Positions 6,412 to 14,711 of a stretch of DNA of 64,000 bases are shown piece after piece. Under the pieces are notes generated by a model. The model ran no database searches and was not told where the DNA came from. It saw only the letters and a program-made list of their open reading frames with translations. This stretch comes from CALZJC01 sp963781065. GTDB taxonomy: Bacteria > Acidobacteriota > Thermoanaerobaculia > Multivoradales > JAHEKO01. Position numbers and translations under genes: made by a program. The stretch's first letter is position 1; every line of letters starts with the position of its first letter. Where the stretch lies: the NCBI GenBank assembly GCA_963781065.1, contig CAWAET010000004.1, positions 682,001 to 746,000 of the forward strand. Direction: 5' to 3'.

Positions 6412-9400
6412 ATGGAGCGGGACTCCAGGCAAGAGGAGGCGATATTTCCGGAGTTGACCGTCGAAGGGCGGCGGCCCGTGGTGGTGATGGCCGCGCGCAC
6501 CGTGCCGGTGATGACGTTTGGCACGACCGTGCTGGAGGCGGCGGGCTTCGACGTCGTGGTGGAGACCAGCGGCGAGGGGATTCTCTCCGGCCTCGGCCGC
6601 GTGCGACCGGACCTGATCCTCACCGAGCTGCTGCTCGACGACATGGACGTGGTCCATCTCTGCTCCAGGGTCCGCCAGGACGATGTCGGCCGGCAGGTCC
6701 CGATCCTCGTGGTCTCCGACCTGCCACACGCGCCGACGATTCGCAAGATCCTCGAAGACGACCGGACCGACTTCATCTCGACCCCGATCCAGTGGCACGT
6801 GCTGGTCTTTCGCGCCCATCGCTGGATCTCCCTGGCGCGCAAGCTGTCGACGCTCGAGGATCGAGAGGTCCACCAGGAGGAGTTCCGGGAGGCTCGGGAC
6901 ACGGCGCTGAAGGCCACCACCGAGGTCCTCCAGCTGCGCAACTACGACAGCCTGACCGGCCTGCCGAACCGAGAGTTGTTCGTCAGTACGGTGGGCCTGG
7001 CGCTGTCGCAGCAGAAGCGACGCGGCGGCGATCCCCTGGTGCTCTTCCTGGATATCGAGGACTTCCGGGAGGTCAACGACCTGATCGGCCGCAACCTTGG
7101 CGACGAGCTGCTCAAGCTCGTTGCCGAGCGCCTCCAGGGGTGCCTGCGCAACGAGGATCTGGCCGCCACCCCAGCCGACGGCTTCTACGGCGCGTTCGCC
7201 CGCTTCGCGGGCGATCAGTTCGCGGTCCTCGTCAACGCCGCCGAGGGTGAGCCGGCGGCCACCAGCCTGGCCGAGCTGCTGCTCGAGCGGCTGTCGGAGC
7301 CGATCGCGGTCGGTGAGCGTCAGTTCCGGCTTGCCGGGCGTGTCGGAATCGCCGATTCGGCCGATCTCGAGGAGGCCGGCGAGGAGGAGCTGGTGCAGCG
7401 CGCCGAGACGGCGATGCGCTACTGCAAGGGACAGAAGGGCAAGCGCGTGGTTCTCTTCGAGAGCTTCATGAACGAGCTCGTGGCACAGCGGCTGGCGCTG
7501 ACCAGCGAGCTGCGGACGGCGATCGACGAGGACCAGCTCTACCTCTGCTACCAGCTCCTGATAGCGACCCGGACCGACCTTCCTTGCGGCGTCGAGGGTC
7601 TCATCCGCTGGCAGCACCCTACCCGCGGGGAGGTCCCGCCCGGCGAGTTTCTCGCCGTGGCCGAGGAGTCGGACCTGATCGTCGAGATCGACCGCTGGGT
7701 CCTGCGCGCCGGCTGCCGCCAGGCGCGGCGGTGGCTCGACCGGGGCTTGGCGCCGCTCAAGGTCTCGCTCAATGTCTCGATGCGCTTCCTCGAAGAGGAG
7801 GGCTTCGCCGAGCAGGTGCTGGCGATCCTCGAGGATACCGGACTGCCGCCGGCGCAGCTGCAGCTCGAGCTCAGCGAGCGGGGGGTCCTGCCCGAGGCGG
7901 GGCGGATCATGCCCCAGCTGGAGCTGCTGGCAGCGCGAGGGATCCAGCTGGCGATCGACGACTTCGGCACCGGGCAGACCTCGCTGTCCTATCTCCGCAC
8001 CCTGCCGATCCAGTGCGTCAAGGTGGACCGCTCCTTCGTCAGTCGGGTCCCGGAGGATGCCGCCTCCGCCGCCATCGTCAGCGCGGTGGTGGCGATGTCC
8101 CATCATCTGGGGCTCAGGGTGGTGGCCGAGGGCGTCGAGACCGAAGGTCAGAGCCGGTTTCTGCGCGATCACGACTACGACGAGCTGCAGGGGTTTCTCT
8201 TCTCGCGGCCCGAGCGCGCGGGCACGCTGGAGCGCACGATTCGCAGCCTGGTCGAAGGCCAGGCGCCCTCGGAGAAGGAGGAGATCCGGGCAGTGCCGGC
8301 CGACACCGCGCCTGACGACGTGGCCGTTGCCGTGCGGCCCGAGGCCGGAGAAGACGGCGACCCGTCCAGCAACCTGATGCGGCTCGCCCGCCGGGATTTC
8401 CTCACCGGTCTCTACAACCGCTTCTCCTTCGACGAGCGTCTCGAGCACGCCGCCGCACACGCCGATCGCTACGGCCACAAGCTGGCCCTCTTGCTGATCG
8501 ATCTGGACGACTTCAAGTACGTCAACGACACCCACGGCCATCCGGTCGGCGACGGGCTGCTGGTCCAGCTGGCGCGGCGACTGGAGCGCGTGGTGCGAAG
8601 GGTCGACACCCTGGCGCGGATCGGCGGCGACGAGTTCGCGGTGATCTACTCGGAGTTCCAGCAGATCCAAAGCGTCACGGAGTTCGCGCGCCGCTTCCGC
8701 CGCGTGCTGGCCGAGCCGATCCGGGTGGAGGGCCGCGAGCTCAGGGTGAACGCGAGCCTCGGGGTCACGGTCTATCCGGAGGGGGACTCGCTGCCCAAGG
8801 ACCTGCTGCGGCAGGCCGATCTGGCCCTGTACCGGGCAAAGCGGCTCGGCGGCGGCAGGATCCACTTCTTCTCCCAGGAGATGGACCGGGACGTGCAGCG
8901 CAGCCTCTCCCTGGCCCGGGATCTCGGCGGCGCGCTCCAACGCTCCGAGTTCCGGGTCGAGTACCAGCCGGTCATCGACCTCCGCTCGGGCTCGATCCAG
9001 GGGGTGGAGGCGCTGCTCCGCTGGCGCCACCCCTCGCGCGGCGTCGTCGAGCCGCGGAGCTTCATCCCGCTGGCCGAGAGCACCGGCGAGATCATCGCCC
9101 TCGGCGAGTGGGTGCTCCACTCGGCGTGCGCGCAGAGCCGCCGCTGGCAGCAGCGCTCGGGGCAACGGCTGGTCGTCTCGGTGAACGTCTCACCGGTGCA
9201 GTGTCGGGACGCTCGCTTCGCCGATTCCGTCCTGCGCGTGCTGCAGGAGCACGGCCTGCCGCCGCAGATGCTGAACCTGGAGCTGAGCGAGCGCCTGTTG
9301 ACCAGCCTGCCCGAGGGCATGGATGAGCCCCTGCGCAAGCTCGAGGCCCTGGGCGTGGGGCTGACGCTGGACAACTTCGGCAAGGGCTCCTCCGCGCTCG

Positions 9401-9687
9401 GGCACTTCAAGCGCTTCCGCTTTCGCCGACTCAAGCTCGACCGCAGCCTGGTGGGGAGCATCGGCGACGACTCGAGCTCCGGCGACGTCCTGGCCGGGAT
9501 CGTCGCGCTGGCGCACAAGATCAACGTGCAGATCGTCGGCAGCGGCATCGAGCGGGCGGCGGAGGCGACGCGCCTGCTCGCCGAGGGCTGCGAGCTCGGC
9601 CAGGGGTTCCTGTTCAGCCGGCCGGTGAACGGCGACCTGGTCCTGGAACTGCTGAGCGACCGGTCGATCCGCGCCGCGCACGCTTGA
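6412..9687 (+). CDS. receiver-like / GGDEF-EAL-GGDEF-EAL cyclic-di-GMP protein
   Basis: 1091 residues. Order: receiver-like domain (about 20-140); GGDEF 1 (about 180-345), degenerate with AGDQF near residue 266; EAL 1 (about 360-610) with EGL near 394, DDFGTG near 516 and AEGVE, so probably an active phosphodiesterase; GGDEF 2 (about 660-830) with intact GGDEF near 738 and an RxxD inhibitory site just before it, so probably an active cyclase; EAL 2 (about 845-1085), which keeps EAL but reads LDNFGKG instead of DDFGTG and SGIE instead of AEGVE, so probably inactive. No membrane segment, so cytosolic. A PilZ receptor is encoded at 59620. The output is unknown, but pilus functions nearby are candidates. 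Confidence 0.92.
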   Translation: MERDSRQEEAIFPELTVEGRRPVVVMAARTVPVMTFGTTVLEAAGFDVVVETSGEGILSGLGRVRPDLILTELLLDDMDVVHLCSRVRQDDVGRQVPILVVSDLPHAPTIRKILEDDRTDFISTPIQWHVLVFRAHRWISLARKLSTLEDREVHQEEFREARDTALKATTEVLQLRNYDSLTGLPNRELFVSTVGLALSQQKRRGGDPLVLFLDIEDFREVNDLIGRNLGDELLKLVAERLQGCLRNEDLAATPADGFYGAFARFAGDQFAVLVNAAEGEPAATSLAELLLERLSEPIAVGERQFRLAGRVGIADSADLEEAGEEELVQRAETAMRYCKGQKGKRVVLFESFMNELVAQRLALTSELRTAIDEDQLYLCYQLLIATRTDLPCGVEGLIRWQHPTRGEVPPGEFLAVAEESDLIVEIDRWVLRAGCRQARRWLDRGLAPLKVSLNVSMRFLEEEGFAEQVLAILEDTGLPPAQLQLELSERGVLPEAGRIMPQLELLAARGIQLAIDDFGTGQTSLSYLRTLPIQCVKVDRSFVSRVPEDAASAAIVSAVVAMSHHLGLRVVAEGVETEGQSRFLRDHDYDELQGFLFSRPERAGTLERTIRSLVEGQAPSEKEEIRAVPADTAPDDVAVAVRPEAGEDGDPSSNLMRLARRDFLTGLYNRFSFDERLEHAAAHADRYGHKLALLLIDLDDFKYVNDTHGHPVGDGLLVQLARRLERVVRRVDTLARIGGDEFAVIYSEFQQIQSVTEFARRFRRVLAEPIRVEGRELRVNASLGVTVYPEGDSLPKDLLRQADLALYRAKRLGGGRIHFFSQEMDRDVQRSLSLARDLGGALQRSEFRVEYQPVIDLRSGSIQGVEALLRWRHPSRGVVEPRSFIPLAESTGEIIALGEWVLHSACAQSRRWQQRSGQRLVVSVNVSPVQCRDARFADSVLRVLQEHGLPPQMLNLELSERLLTSLPEGMDEPLRKLEALGVGLTLDNFGKGSSALGHFKRFRFRRLKLDRSLVGSIGDDSSSGDVLAGIVALAHKINVQIVGSGIERAAEATRLLAEGCELGQGFLFSRPVNGDLVLELLSDRSIRAAHA

Positions 9688-9816
9688 ACGGGCCGCGGCC
9701 GTCGGAGGTGGCCCCGCGGTTCGGCGACCCCGCGGTTTGAGGGGCTTGGGGAGGAGGTCAGGTGGCCTGGACGTTGCCGATCCACCGCCCGGCGGTCACC
9801 GCTTTCACCGTTGCGA

Positions 9817-10305
9817 TCAACCCTTGGGGGCGGCGGTCTCGGCCTCGTCGCCGAAGACGTGCTTGGCCTGCTGGCGCAGCCGCTCGCGGGCGGCCTCGAC
9901 GTCGTCGAGCGCGCCCTTCAAGCGCTCGAGCTCGTCGGCACGAACCCTGAGCCCCTCGCGGATGAACAGGGCGGCCGCCTCCGACCGGCTCTTGACGGCG
10001 CCGGTCGCGACCCAGGAGTCGAGGGCTTCGCTGGTATCGCTGTCGACCCGGACCATCACCACCTGATCGCGCGCCGTCTTGCCCATCTCGTCGACCGACT
10101 GCTTGAGCCCCGGGGTGACGCAGACCACTTTGACCCGCTTGCTGTTCTTGGGCCAGGACCAGGTGGAGAAGCTTCCGCCGAGGTCGACGTCGATCCCTGC
10201 CTCCTCGAGCCCCGCCTGGATCGAGCCCAAAATTCCGCCGAAGTCGAAGGAGTCGTCCTTGGCCCGCTCTTCGTGGTCGCCGTCCGCAGTCTTGTCTTTG
10301 GTCAT
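9817..10305 (-). CDS. hypothetical protein with ribbon-helix-helix-like C-terminal half
   Basis: 162 residues. The N-terminal part is acidic (DDSFDFGGILGSIQAGLEEA); the middle has SKRVKVVCVTPGLKQSVDEM; residues about 83-125 (MVRVDSDTSEALDSWVATGA, SRSEAAALFIREGLR) look like a ribbon-helix-helix strand and helices, followed by a helical tail (LERLKGALDDVEAARERL). No named family recognised. An 11-bp AT-rich perfect inverted repeat lies just upstream (10319-10369), which suggests DNA-binding autoregulation. Confidence 0.6.
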   Translation of the reverse strand: MTKDKTADGDHEERAKDDSFDFGGILGSIQAGLEEAGIDVDLGGSFSTWSWPKNSKRVKVVCVTPGLKQSVDEMGKTARDQVVMVRVDSDTSEALDSWVATGAVKSRSEAAALFIREGLRVRADELERLKGALDDVEAARERLRQQAKHVFGDEAETAAPKG

Positions 10306-10318
10306 CAGTTCGTCTCCG

Positions 10319-10369
10319 CAATTAGTGTACGTGGTCTTTTGACTTACAGATTACACAATACACTAATTG
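10319..10369. promoter_or_regulatory. AT-rich operator-like inverted repeat
   Basis: CAATTAGTGTA (10319-10329) and TACACTAATTG (10359-10369) are perfect complements, 29 bp apart, in a segment far richer in A and T than its surroundings. Additional half-site-like words (GTGTAATCTGTAAG on the minus strand) lie between. It is placed directly upstream of the gene at 9817-10305 and downstream of the MFS gene, so it most likely holds promoter and operator of the former. Confidence 0.55.
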
Positions 10370-10469
10370 TCGATTCTGTCAACCGGGGCTCGGGACAGCC
10401 GCAGGCCCAGCAGGCAGGCCACCGCCAACTGTCCCCCCGACGGACGGCCAGCGCGGGCTGCCGCCGGGG

Positions 10470-11771
10470 TCAGGCCGGCGGCAAGGCGTCGGACTGACGC
10501 CTCTCGGCCGGCACCACGGTCAGCAGCCAGATCACCCCGACGGCCAACTCGACTCCGGCGAACCAGAGGATCGCCTGACGCAGCGACACCCAGCCGGTCT
10601 GGAGCAGCACCGACACCGCCAGGATCGCCATCGAGTCGACCAGGGTGATCAGCAACCACTCGGTGGCGAAGACCCGGCCGCGGTAGCGGTCGGGCGTCCG
10701 CTTCTGCAGCAGCACCGTCGAGGTGACCCAATTGGCGCCACTCGAGCTGTGCGCCAGGACCACCAGCAGGGGCAGCCACAGGCCCCAGCCGATAGAGCCG
10801 ACCGTCAGGTAGCAGACACCGGTGAAGGCCAGCCCGAGGCCGAACATCATCGGCCAGTTGCGCTCGGGCACGCCGGCGCGGGCGGCGATCGGCCCGATGC
10901 CGGTGCCCAGGCCGCGGGCGGCGTAGAGCAGCCCGATGCCCACCGCCGGTGCCCCGGGCCGCCAGGACTCGCCCACCAGGGTCAAGGCGTAGACCAGCGC
11001 CCCGCCGCCGACCGCCCAGGCCGGCTTGACCAGCGCGATGCGGCCGATCTCCGGGCGGCGGGTGAGCTGGCGCCAGCCGTCGACGATCTCGTTGTGGCCC
11101 CGGCGCCAGCCTGCGATGCCCAGCCGGACGAGGCGCAGGGGCCCGGGCGCGGCCTCTGCCGATGCGGCTGCCGGCTCGGCCCGGGGTGGTACGCGCACCC
11201 CGGCGACGAAGGCGGCGGAGACCAGGTAGCTGACGCTGTTGAGGACAAAGACCGCGTCGACCCCGAGGCCCTCGGTTGCGAAGCCGCCGATTGCCGCGCC
11301 CACCGCCAGCAGCACCGACCAGGTGGAGGCCGACAGCGCGTTGGCGGTCAGCAGCTCGCCCGGAGAGGTGATGTTGGGCAGCGTGGCGCTGCGCGCCGGC
11401 ACGAAGACCGCACCGATCATCATCTGCAGGGCGATCAGCCCGTAGAGCAGCGGTAGCTGGGCCGCGCGGTCGATGAACAGGAAGCCCAGCACGACCGCCG
11501 CCCGCAGCAGGTCGGCGCCGATCATCAGCCGCTTGCGGTCGTAGCGGTCCGCCAGCAGTCCGGCCAGCGGCGAGGCCAGGGCGAAAGGCAGGGTCTTGAC
11601 GATGAAGACCAGCCCCAGAGCCACCGGCGAGCCGGTGAGCTGGCGGATCAGGGTGTAGAGCGCGATGGTGTTGATCCAGTCGCCCAGCAGCGAGGCCATG
11701 TCGCCGATCCACAACCGGCGGTAGTCGCGGTTGCTGCGCAGGAGCTCGAGGTAGCCGGCGGTGGGTTTCAT
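10470..11771 (-). CDS. MFS transporter (EntS/MFS_3-like exporter)
   Basis: 433 residues from an ATG at 11771, chosen because the membrane domain begins about 20 residues later. About 11-12 hydrophobic segments are visible. FALASPLAGLLADRYDRKRL is the MFS loop 2-3 motif (G-x-L-x-D-R-x-x-R-K). The family resembles the enterobactin exporter EntS group, used for efflux of small molecules. A longer in-frame extension exists upstream but overlaps the repeat island and lacks signals. It stands alone; substrate unknown. Confidence 0.85.
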   Translation of the reverse strand: MKPTAGYLELLRSNRDYRRLWIGDMASLLGDWINTIALYTLIRQLTGSPVALGLVFIVKTLPFALASPLAGLLADRYDRKRLMIGADLLRAAVVLGFLFIDRAAQLPLLYGLIALQMMIGAVFVPARSATLPNITSPGELLTANALSASTWSVLLAVGAAIGGFATEGLGVDAVFVLNSVSYLVSAAFVAGVRVPPRAEPAAASAEAAPGPLRLVRLGIAGWRRGHNEIVDGWRQLTRRPEIGRIALVKPAWAVGGGALVYALTLVGESWRPGAPAVGIGLLYAARGLGTGIGPIAARAGVPERNWPMMFGLGLAFTGVCYLTVGSIGWGLWLPLLVVLAHSSSGANWVTSTVLLQKRTPDRYRGRVFATEWLLITLVDSMAILAVSVLLQTGWVSLRQAILWFAGVELAVGVIWLLTVVPAERRQSDALPPA

Positions 11772-11842
11772 TGGGATAGGCAGAGTATCGGGATTCAACG
11801 TCGGCCGGGAGAAAGGAAGCAGGCGGTATCGGTTGGCGGCCG

Positions 11843-12060
11843 GGCTCCGCCTGCGTGTTCGCTCCCCGGTCGCTGCGCTCGCAGCCAAGGCTTCGCTCCT
11901 CGGGGGCGCCCACTCCGGCTGCGCCCTTCGGTTGTGCAAGTGGGCCGGGCTTCGCCTCCGGGTCGCCCCGCGGTCGCTTCGCTATTGCATGTTTATGCTT
12001 CGCTCCTCGCGGGGCGTCCACTCCGGCTACGCCCTCCGGTTGTGCACGGGGGCCGGAGCC
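11843..12060. repeat. tandem pair of about 105-bp noncoding repeats
   Basis: Two similar units follow each other. Shared words in the same order are GGGCT(C/T)CGCCT, CGGTCGCT, GCTTCGCTCCTCG, CCACTCCGGCT(G/A)CGCCCT and CGGTTGTGCA. The units differ by substitutions and small gaps. All frames through them are low-complexity Arg/Pro/Ser shadows, so I take this as noncoding. Part of a 575-bp gap between the MFS and DUF2891 genes. Confidence 0.55.
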
Positions 12061-12265
12061 AGCTACCACTACCGGAGGCCGGCGTCAGAGGGGTGGGATG
12101 GGGTCTCCGACGGCATCGTGAGGAGCGCGGGCAAGTCCGTGCGCCGGCCTCCGCCGGTGGCAGCGACGAACGCAGAGGCGAGAGCCACCCCCCAGAGTCC
12201 GACCGAAACGAGCCGTCCGGAGGAGACCCCATCCCACCCCTCCGAGCCGGCCGGCCCCTGTGCAC
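12040..12265. repeat. long imperfect inverted repeat
   Basis: The core arms GAGGGGTGGGATGGGGTCTC and its exact complement lie about 110 bp apart (near 12080-12102 and 12221-12242). The arms extend outward through GGCCGG-rich segments to TGCACGGGGGCCGG on the left and CCGGCCCCTGTGCA on the right. The loop holds a smaller stem (GTGGC...GCCAC). No coding frame of its own. It could be a nonautonomous element or a very strong transcription barrier between two genes pointing the same way. Confidence 0.5.
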
Positions 12266-12346
12266 CGGCCGGCCGCTCCGCGCTCACTCCGCCCAGTTGT
12301 CTTCGTTCGGGCCGGGCGTTGCCTACGGGTCGCCGGGCTCGGTGCG

Positions 12347-13459
12347 CTACTCGGATCCGGTGGAGGCCGGCAACCCGCGGCCGGTCACCAGATAGGTGGC
12401 GAAACTGCCCAGCCAGTGGCCGCCTTCGTAGTGCTCGCCGGTGACCGCGCGTAGCCCGGAGGCGCGGTGGCGGGCGGCGGCGGCGAGCACTCCGGGCCGG
12501 CGCGGGTCGGCGGCCGGCAGGCCCGAGGCGATCCCCTCGAGCATCCAGGCGCGGCTCAGGTTGAGCCCGTCGAGGTGGGCCAGCTTGCCGTCCGTCGGGT
12601 CGGTCACCACCGCCGGCTCGAGCCATGCGGCCGAGCCCTCGAGCGGCAGCCCGGGCAGGAAGGCGCCGAGCCAGGCGGCGAACTCGGCGGGTGTCAGGAT
12701 GCGCCGCATCAGGTCGGCCTCGGCCAGACAGGGCGACAGGAAATCCTGCCCCGACGGCTCGTAGCCCAGCGGGCAGTCGCGGTCGTCGAGATAGAACGTC
12801 CTGGCCCGCGCCTCGACCAGCGCCGCCATCTCGGCCTCGGGCACGGCTCGCGCCCAGTCGAGGATCAGGCCGAAGGCGAAGGCGGTCTGCGAGTGCTCGC
12901 CGGTGCGGATCGGGTGGCTCAGCTTGGGCAGCCAGTCGGCGATCCGCCGCGCCGCCTGCCGTTCCAGCGGACCCAGGTTGAACGCCCACAGCTGCGCCGC
13001 CTGGTCCTCCCAGCCGCGCAGCTCGGCCGCCAGCTGCAGCAGCCAGGCCAGGCCGTAGGGGCGCTCGAACGGCACCCGGCCGGGGCCCTCGAGATAGGCG
13101 GCCTCGGCAGCGAGATGCTCGGCCGTGAGGCTCTTCGCCAGCGCCGCCCGCGCCGGTGCCGCGAACGGCGCCTCCGGCAGAACCTCGGCCAGCCGCGCCA
13201 GCAGCCAGTGGCCGTGCACCGACGAGTGCCAGTCGAAGCAGCCGTAGAAGGCCGGCGTCAGCTCGCGCGGCGGCAGCACGTCCTCGTCGCCCGCCATGAC
13301 GTGGGCGATCTTGTTGGGATACTCGCGGTGGACGCAGTCGAGGGCCAGCGTGGCGAGGCGGCCGGCGGTTGCCGGGTCGAGGGCGGTCGGCTGAGCCGGG
13401 GCGGCTTGCGGCACGGTCAGGCACGCCGCCAGCAGGATCAGGGCGGTACGGGTGCGCAT
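12347..13459 (-). CDS. DUF2891 family secreted protein
   Basis: 370 residues with a signal peptide (MRTRTALILLAACLTVPQAA, cleavage after APA). The family is recognised from LDCVHREYPNKIAHVM, PAFYGCFDWHSSVHGHW and YLDDRDCPLGYEPSGQDFLS, then LDGLNLSRAWML and GEHYEGGHWLGSFATYL near the C-terminus. DUF2891 proteins resemble alpha/alpha-toroid glycosidase-like folds; activity is unproven. It would act in the periplasm. Not in an operon; a repeat island follows its 3' end. Confidence 0.85.
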   Translation of the reverse strand: MRTRTALILLAACLTVPQAAPAQPTALDPATAGRLATLALDCVHREYPNKIAHVMAGDEDVLPPRELTPAFYGCFDWHSSVHGHWLLARLAEVLPEAPFAAPARAALAKSLTAEHLAAEAAYLEGPGRVPFERPYGLAWLLQLAAELRGWEDQAAQLWAFNLGPLERQAARRIADWLPKLSHPIRTGEHSQTAFAFGLILDWARAVPEAEMAALVEARARTFYLDDRDCPLGYEPSGQDFLSPCLAEADLMRRILTPAEFAAWLGAFLPGLPLEGSAAWLEPAVVTDPTDGKLAHLDGLNLSRAWMLEGIASGLPAADPRRPGVLAAAARHRASGLRAVTGEHYEGGHWLGSFATYLVTGRGLPASTGSE

Positions 13460-13669
13460 TTATGGTTCAGTCTACCTCTCGCCCGACGGCGGGGCCGTGA
13501 CCTATGGCACAGCCGCAAACACGAACAGATCACCGATTGATGCTGATCCAAAATCCAATTGCGGCTTAGCGCCGCGCCCCCATGCCGGCGCAGCTGAGAT
13601 CCTTGTCCACGGGGCCTGGATCCGCCATGAACTTGCAGCATTTAATCATAAGCGGGTTAAGATATTTCC

Positions 13670-13936
13670 ATGGACGCGAACGTGAAGGCCTATCTGGCAG
13701 AGATCGGAAGACGCGGCGGCCGCAACAGCCGCCGGAATCTGGACTCGGAGACCGCTCGGGCGATGGTCCGGGTGCGTGAAGCACGCCGGGCCTACCGGCG
13801 ATTCCACGCCGGGTGCTTCTGGTCGTTCGATCCTGACTACCAGGTCGGCCCGGCGGATGTCGCCTGGGTGGCCGACCGGCTCAAGCGGCACGGTGGGCGC
13901 GACGCCTGGGAGACCGCGAGCAAGCTATGCCCCTGA
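13670..13936 (+). CDS. small basic partner protein of an AbiEii-like nucleotidyltransferase
   Basis: 88 residues. The N-terminus is basic and glycine-rich (KAYLAEIGRRGGRNSRRNLD), followed by a helix (ARAMVRVREARRAYRRF) and CFWSFDPDYQVGPADVAWVA near the middle. Proteins of this type typically precede a nucleotidyltransferase-like gene and probably act as its antitoxin or regulator; this role is inference from context. It overlaps the next gene by 10 bp. There is no strong ribosome binding site, but an AT-rich segment directly upstream could hold a promoter. Confidence 0.6.
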   Translation: MDANVKAYLAEIGRRGGRNSRRNLDSETARAMVRVREARRAYRRFHAGCFWSFDPDYQVGPADVAWVADRLKRHGGRDAWETASKLCP

Positions 13937-14493
13937 CCGACTATCAGGCAGCCCTGCGCCAGGGCGGCGACGCGACCAAGGTCGAATGGGCCCACGACTC
14001 CTCATGGCGCTTCATGCCGACCGTGCGGGACGAGCGGGTGGGCTTCGTCCTCCACCCGGTCGACCTGGCGGTCAACAAGGTGCTCGCCCTTGCCGGCCGC
14101 GACGAGGCGCGCGACGTCGTCGACACCCTGGACCTTCATCGCGGTCTGCTCGGCCTCGGTCCCCTGTGCTGGGCGGCCTGCGGCAAGGACCCGGGCTTGA
14201 CCCCGCTGTCGCTCCTCGAGCTGCTGCGGCGACGCGGAAGGGTTCGCCAGGAGGACCTGGCAAGGCTCGATCTGGTGCAGCCGATCGACCTCCAGGAGCT
14301 CAAGACCGCCTGGCTCGAAGCGCTCGACTCAGTCGAGCCCTTCGTCGCCTCGCGCCCTCCCGAGGATATCGGCTGCCTCTACTACAGCGCCGCGCGCCGC
14401 GCCTTCATCGATCCGCGGGACGCCACCGACGCCGTGCCCCATTTCGGCCGCCCGGGCGGGGTGCTGCCGCGGGTCGTGGCCTCGAGCGACTAG
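13927..14493 (+). CDS. nucleotidyltransferase AbiEii-like protein, catalytic part apparently deleted
   Basis: 188 residues. The region from DATKVEWAHDSSWRFMPTVR through GFVLHPVDLAVNKVLALAGR, ARDVVDTLDL and CWAACGKDPGLTPLSLLELL matches the second half of AbiEii/AbiGii-type nucleotidyltransferases. In that family the GG-S/A and DxD catalytic motifs precede this part. Here the usual opening (MPLTDYQAAL) is joined directly to it, as if about 80 codons had been removed in frame. The protein is probably inactive as a transferase. The call rests on my memory of the family layout. Confidence 0.6.
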   Translation: MPLTDYQAALRQGGDATKVEWAHDSSWRFMPTVRDERVGFVLHPVDLAVNKVLALAGRDEARDVVDTLDLHRGLLGLGPLCWAACGKDPGLTPLSLLELLRRRGRVRQEDLARLDLVQPIDLQELKTAWLEALDSVEPFVASRPPEDIGCLYYSAARRAFIDPRDATDAVPHFGRPGGVLPRVVASSD

Positions 14494-14711
14494 CGTCCGC
14501 GCGCCAGTGCGGCTTCGAGGTTTGGCCTGGGAATCCCGGCGAAGAGGGGAGCCTCGATCAGTCTCGCATCCTTGGTCTCCATTTCTTGCGATATGAAGGT
14601 ACTACTTGCAGATTGCAAGAACATCGTGGGTCAGCCGCCGTCGTTGACGCAACCGGTCGAAGCGGCTCATCAAGGCCCTGTGGCGCGCGTGGTCCTCGAA
14701 CACCACCCGGC

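Noticed and set aside
14590..14670. Short minus-strand frame ending RLRQRRRLTHDVLAICK upstream of the selD end, with a small CTTGCA palindrome
   Set aside because: Too short, no start signal, no recognisable domain; could be an antitoxin relic but evidence is insufficient.
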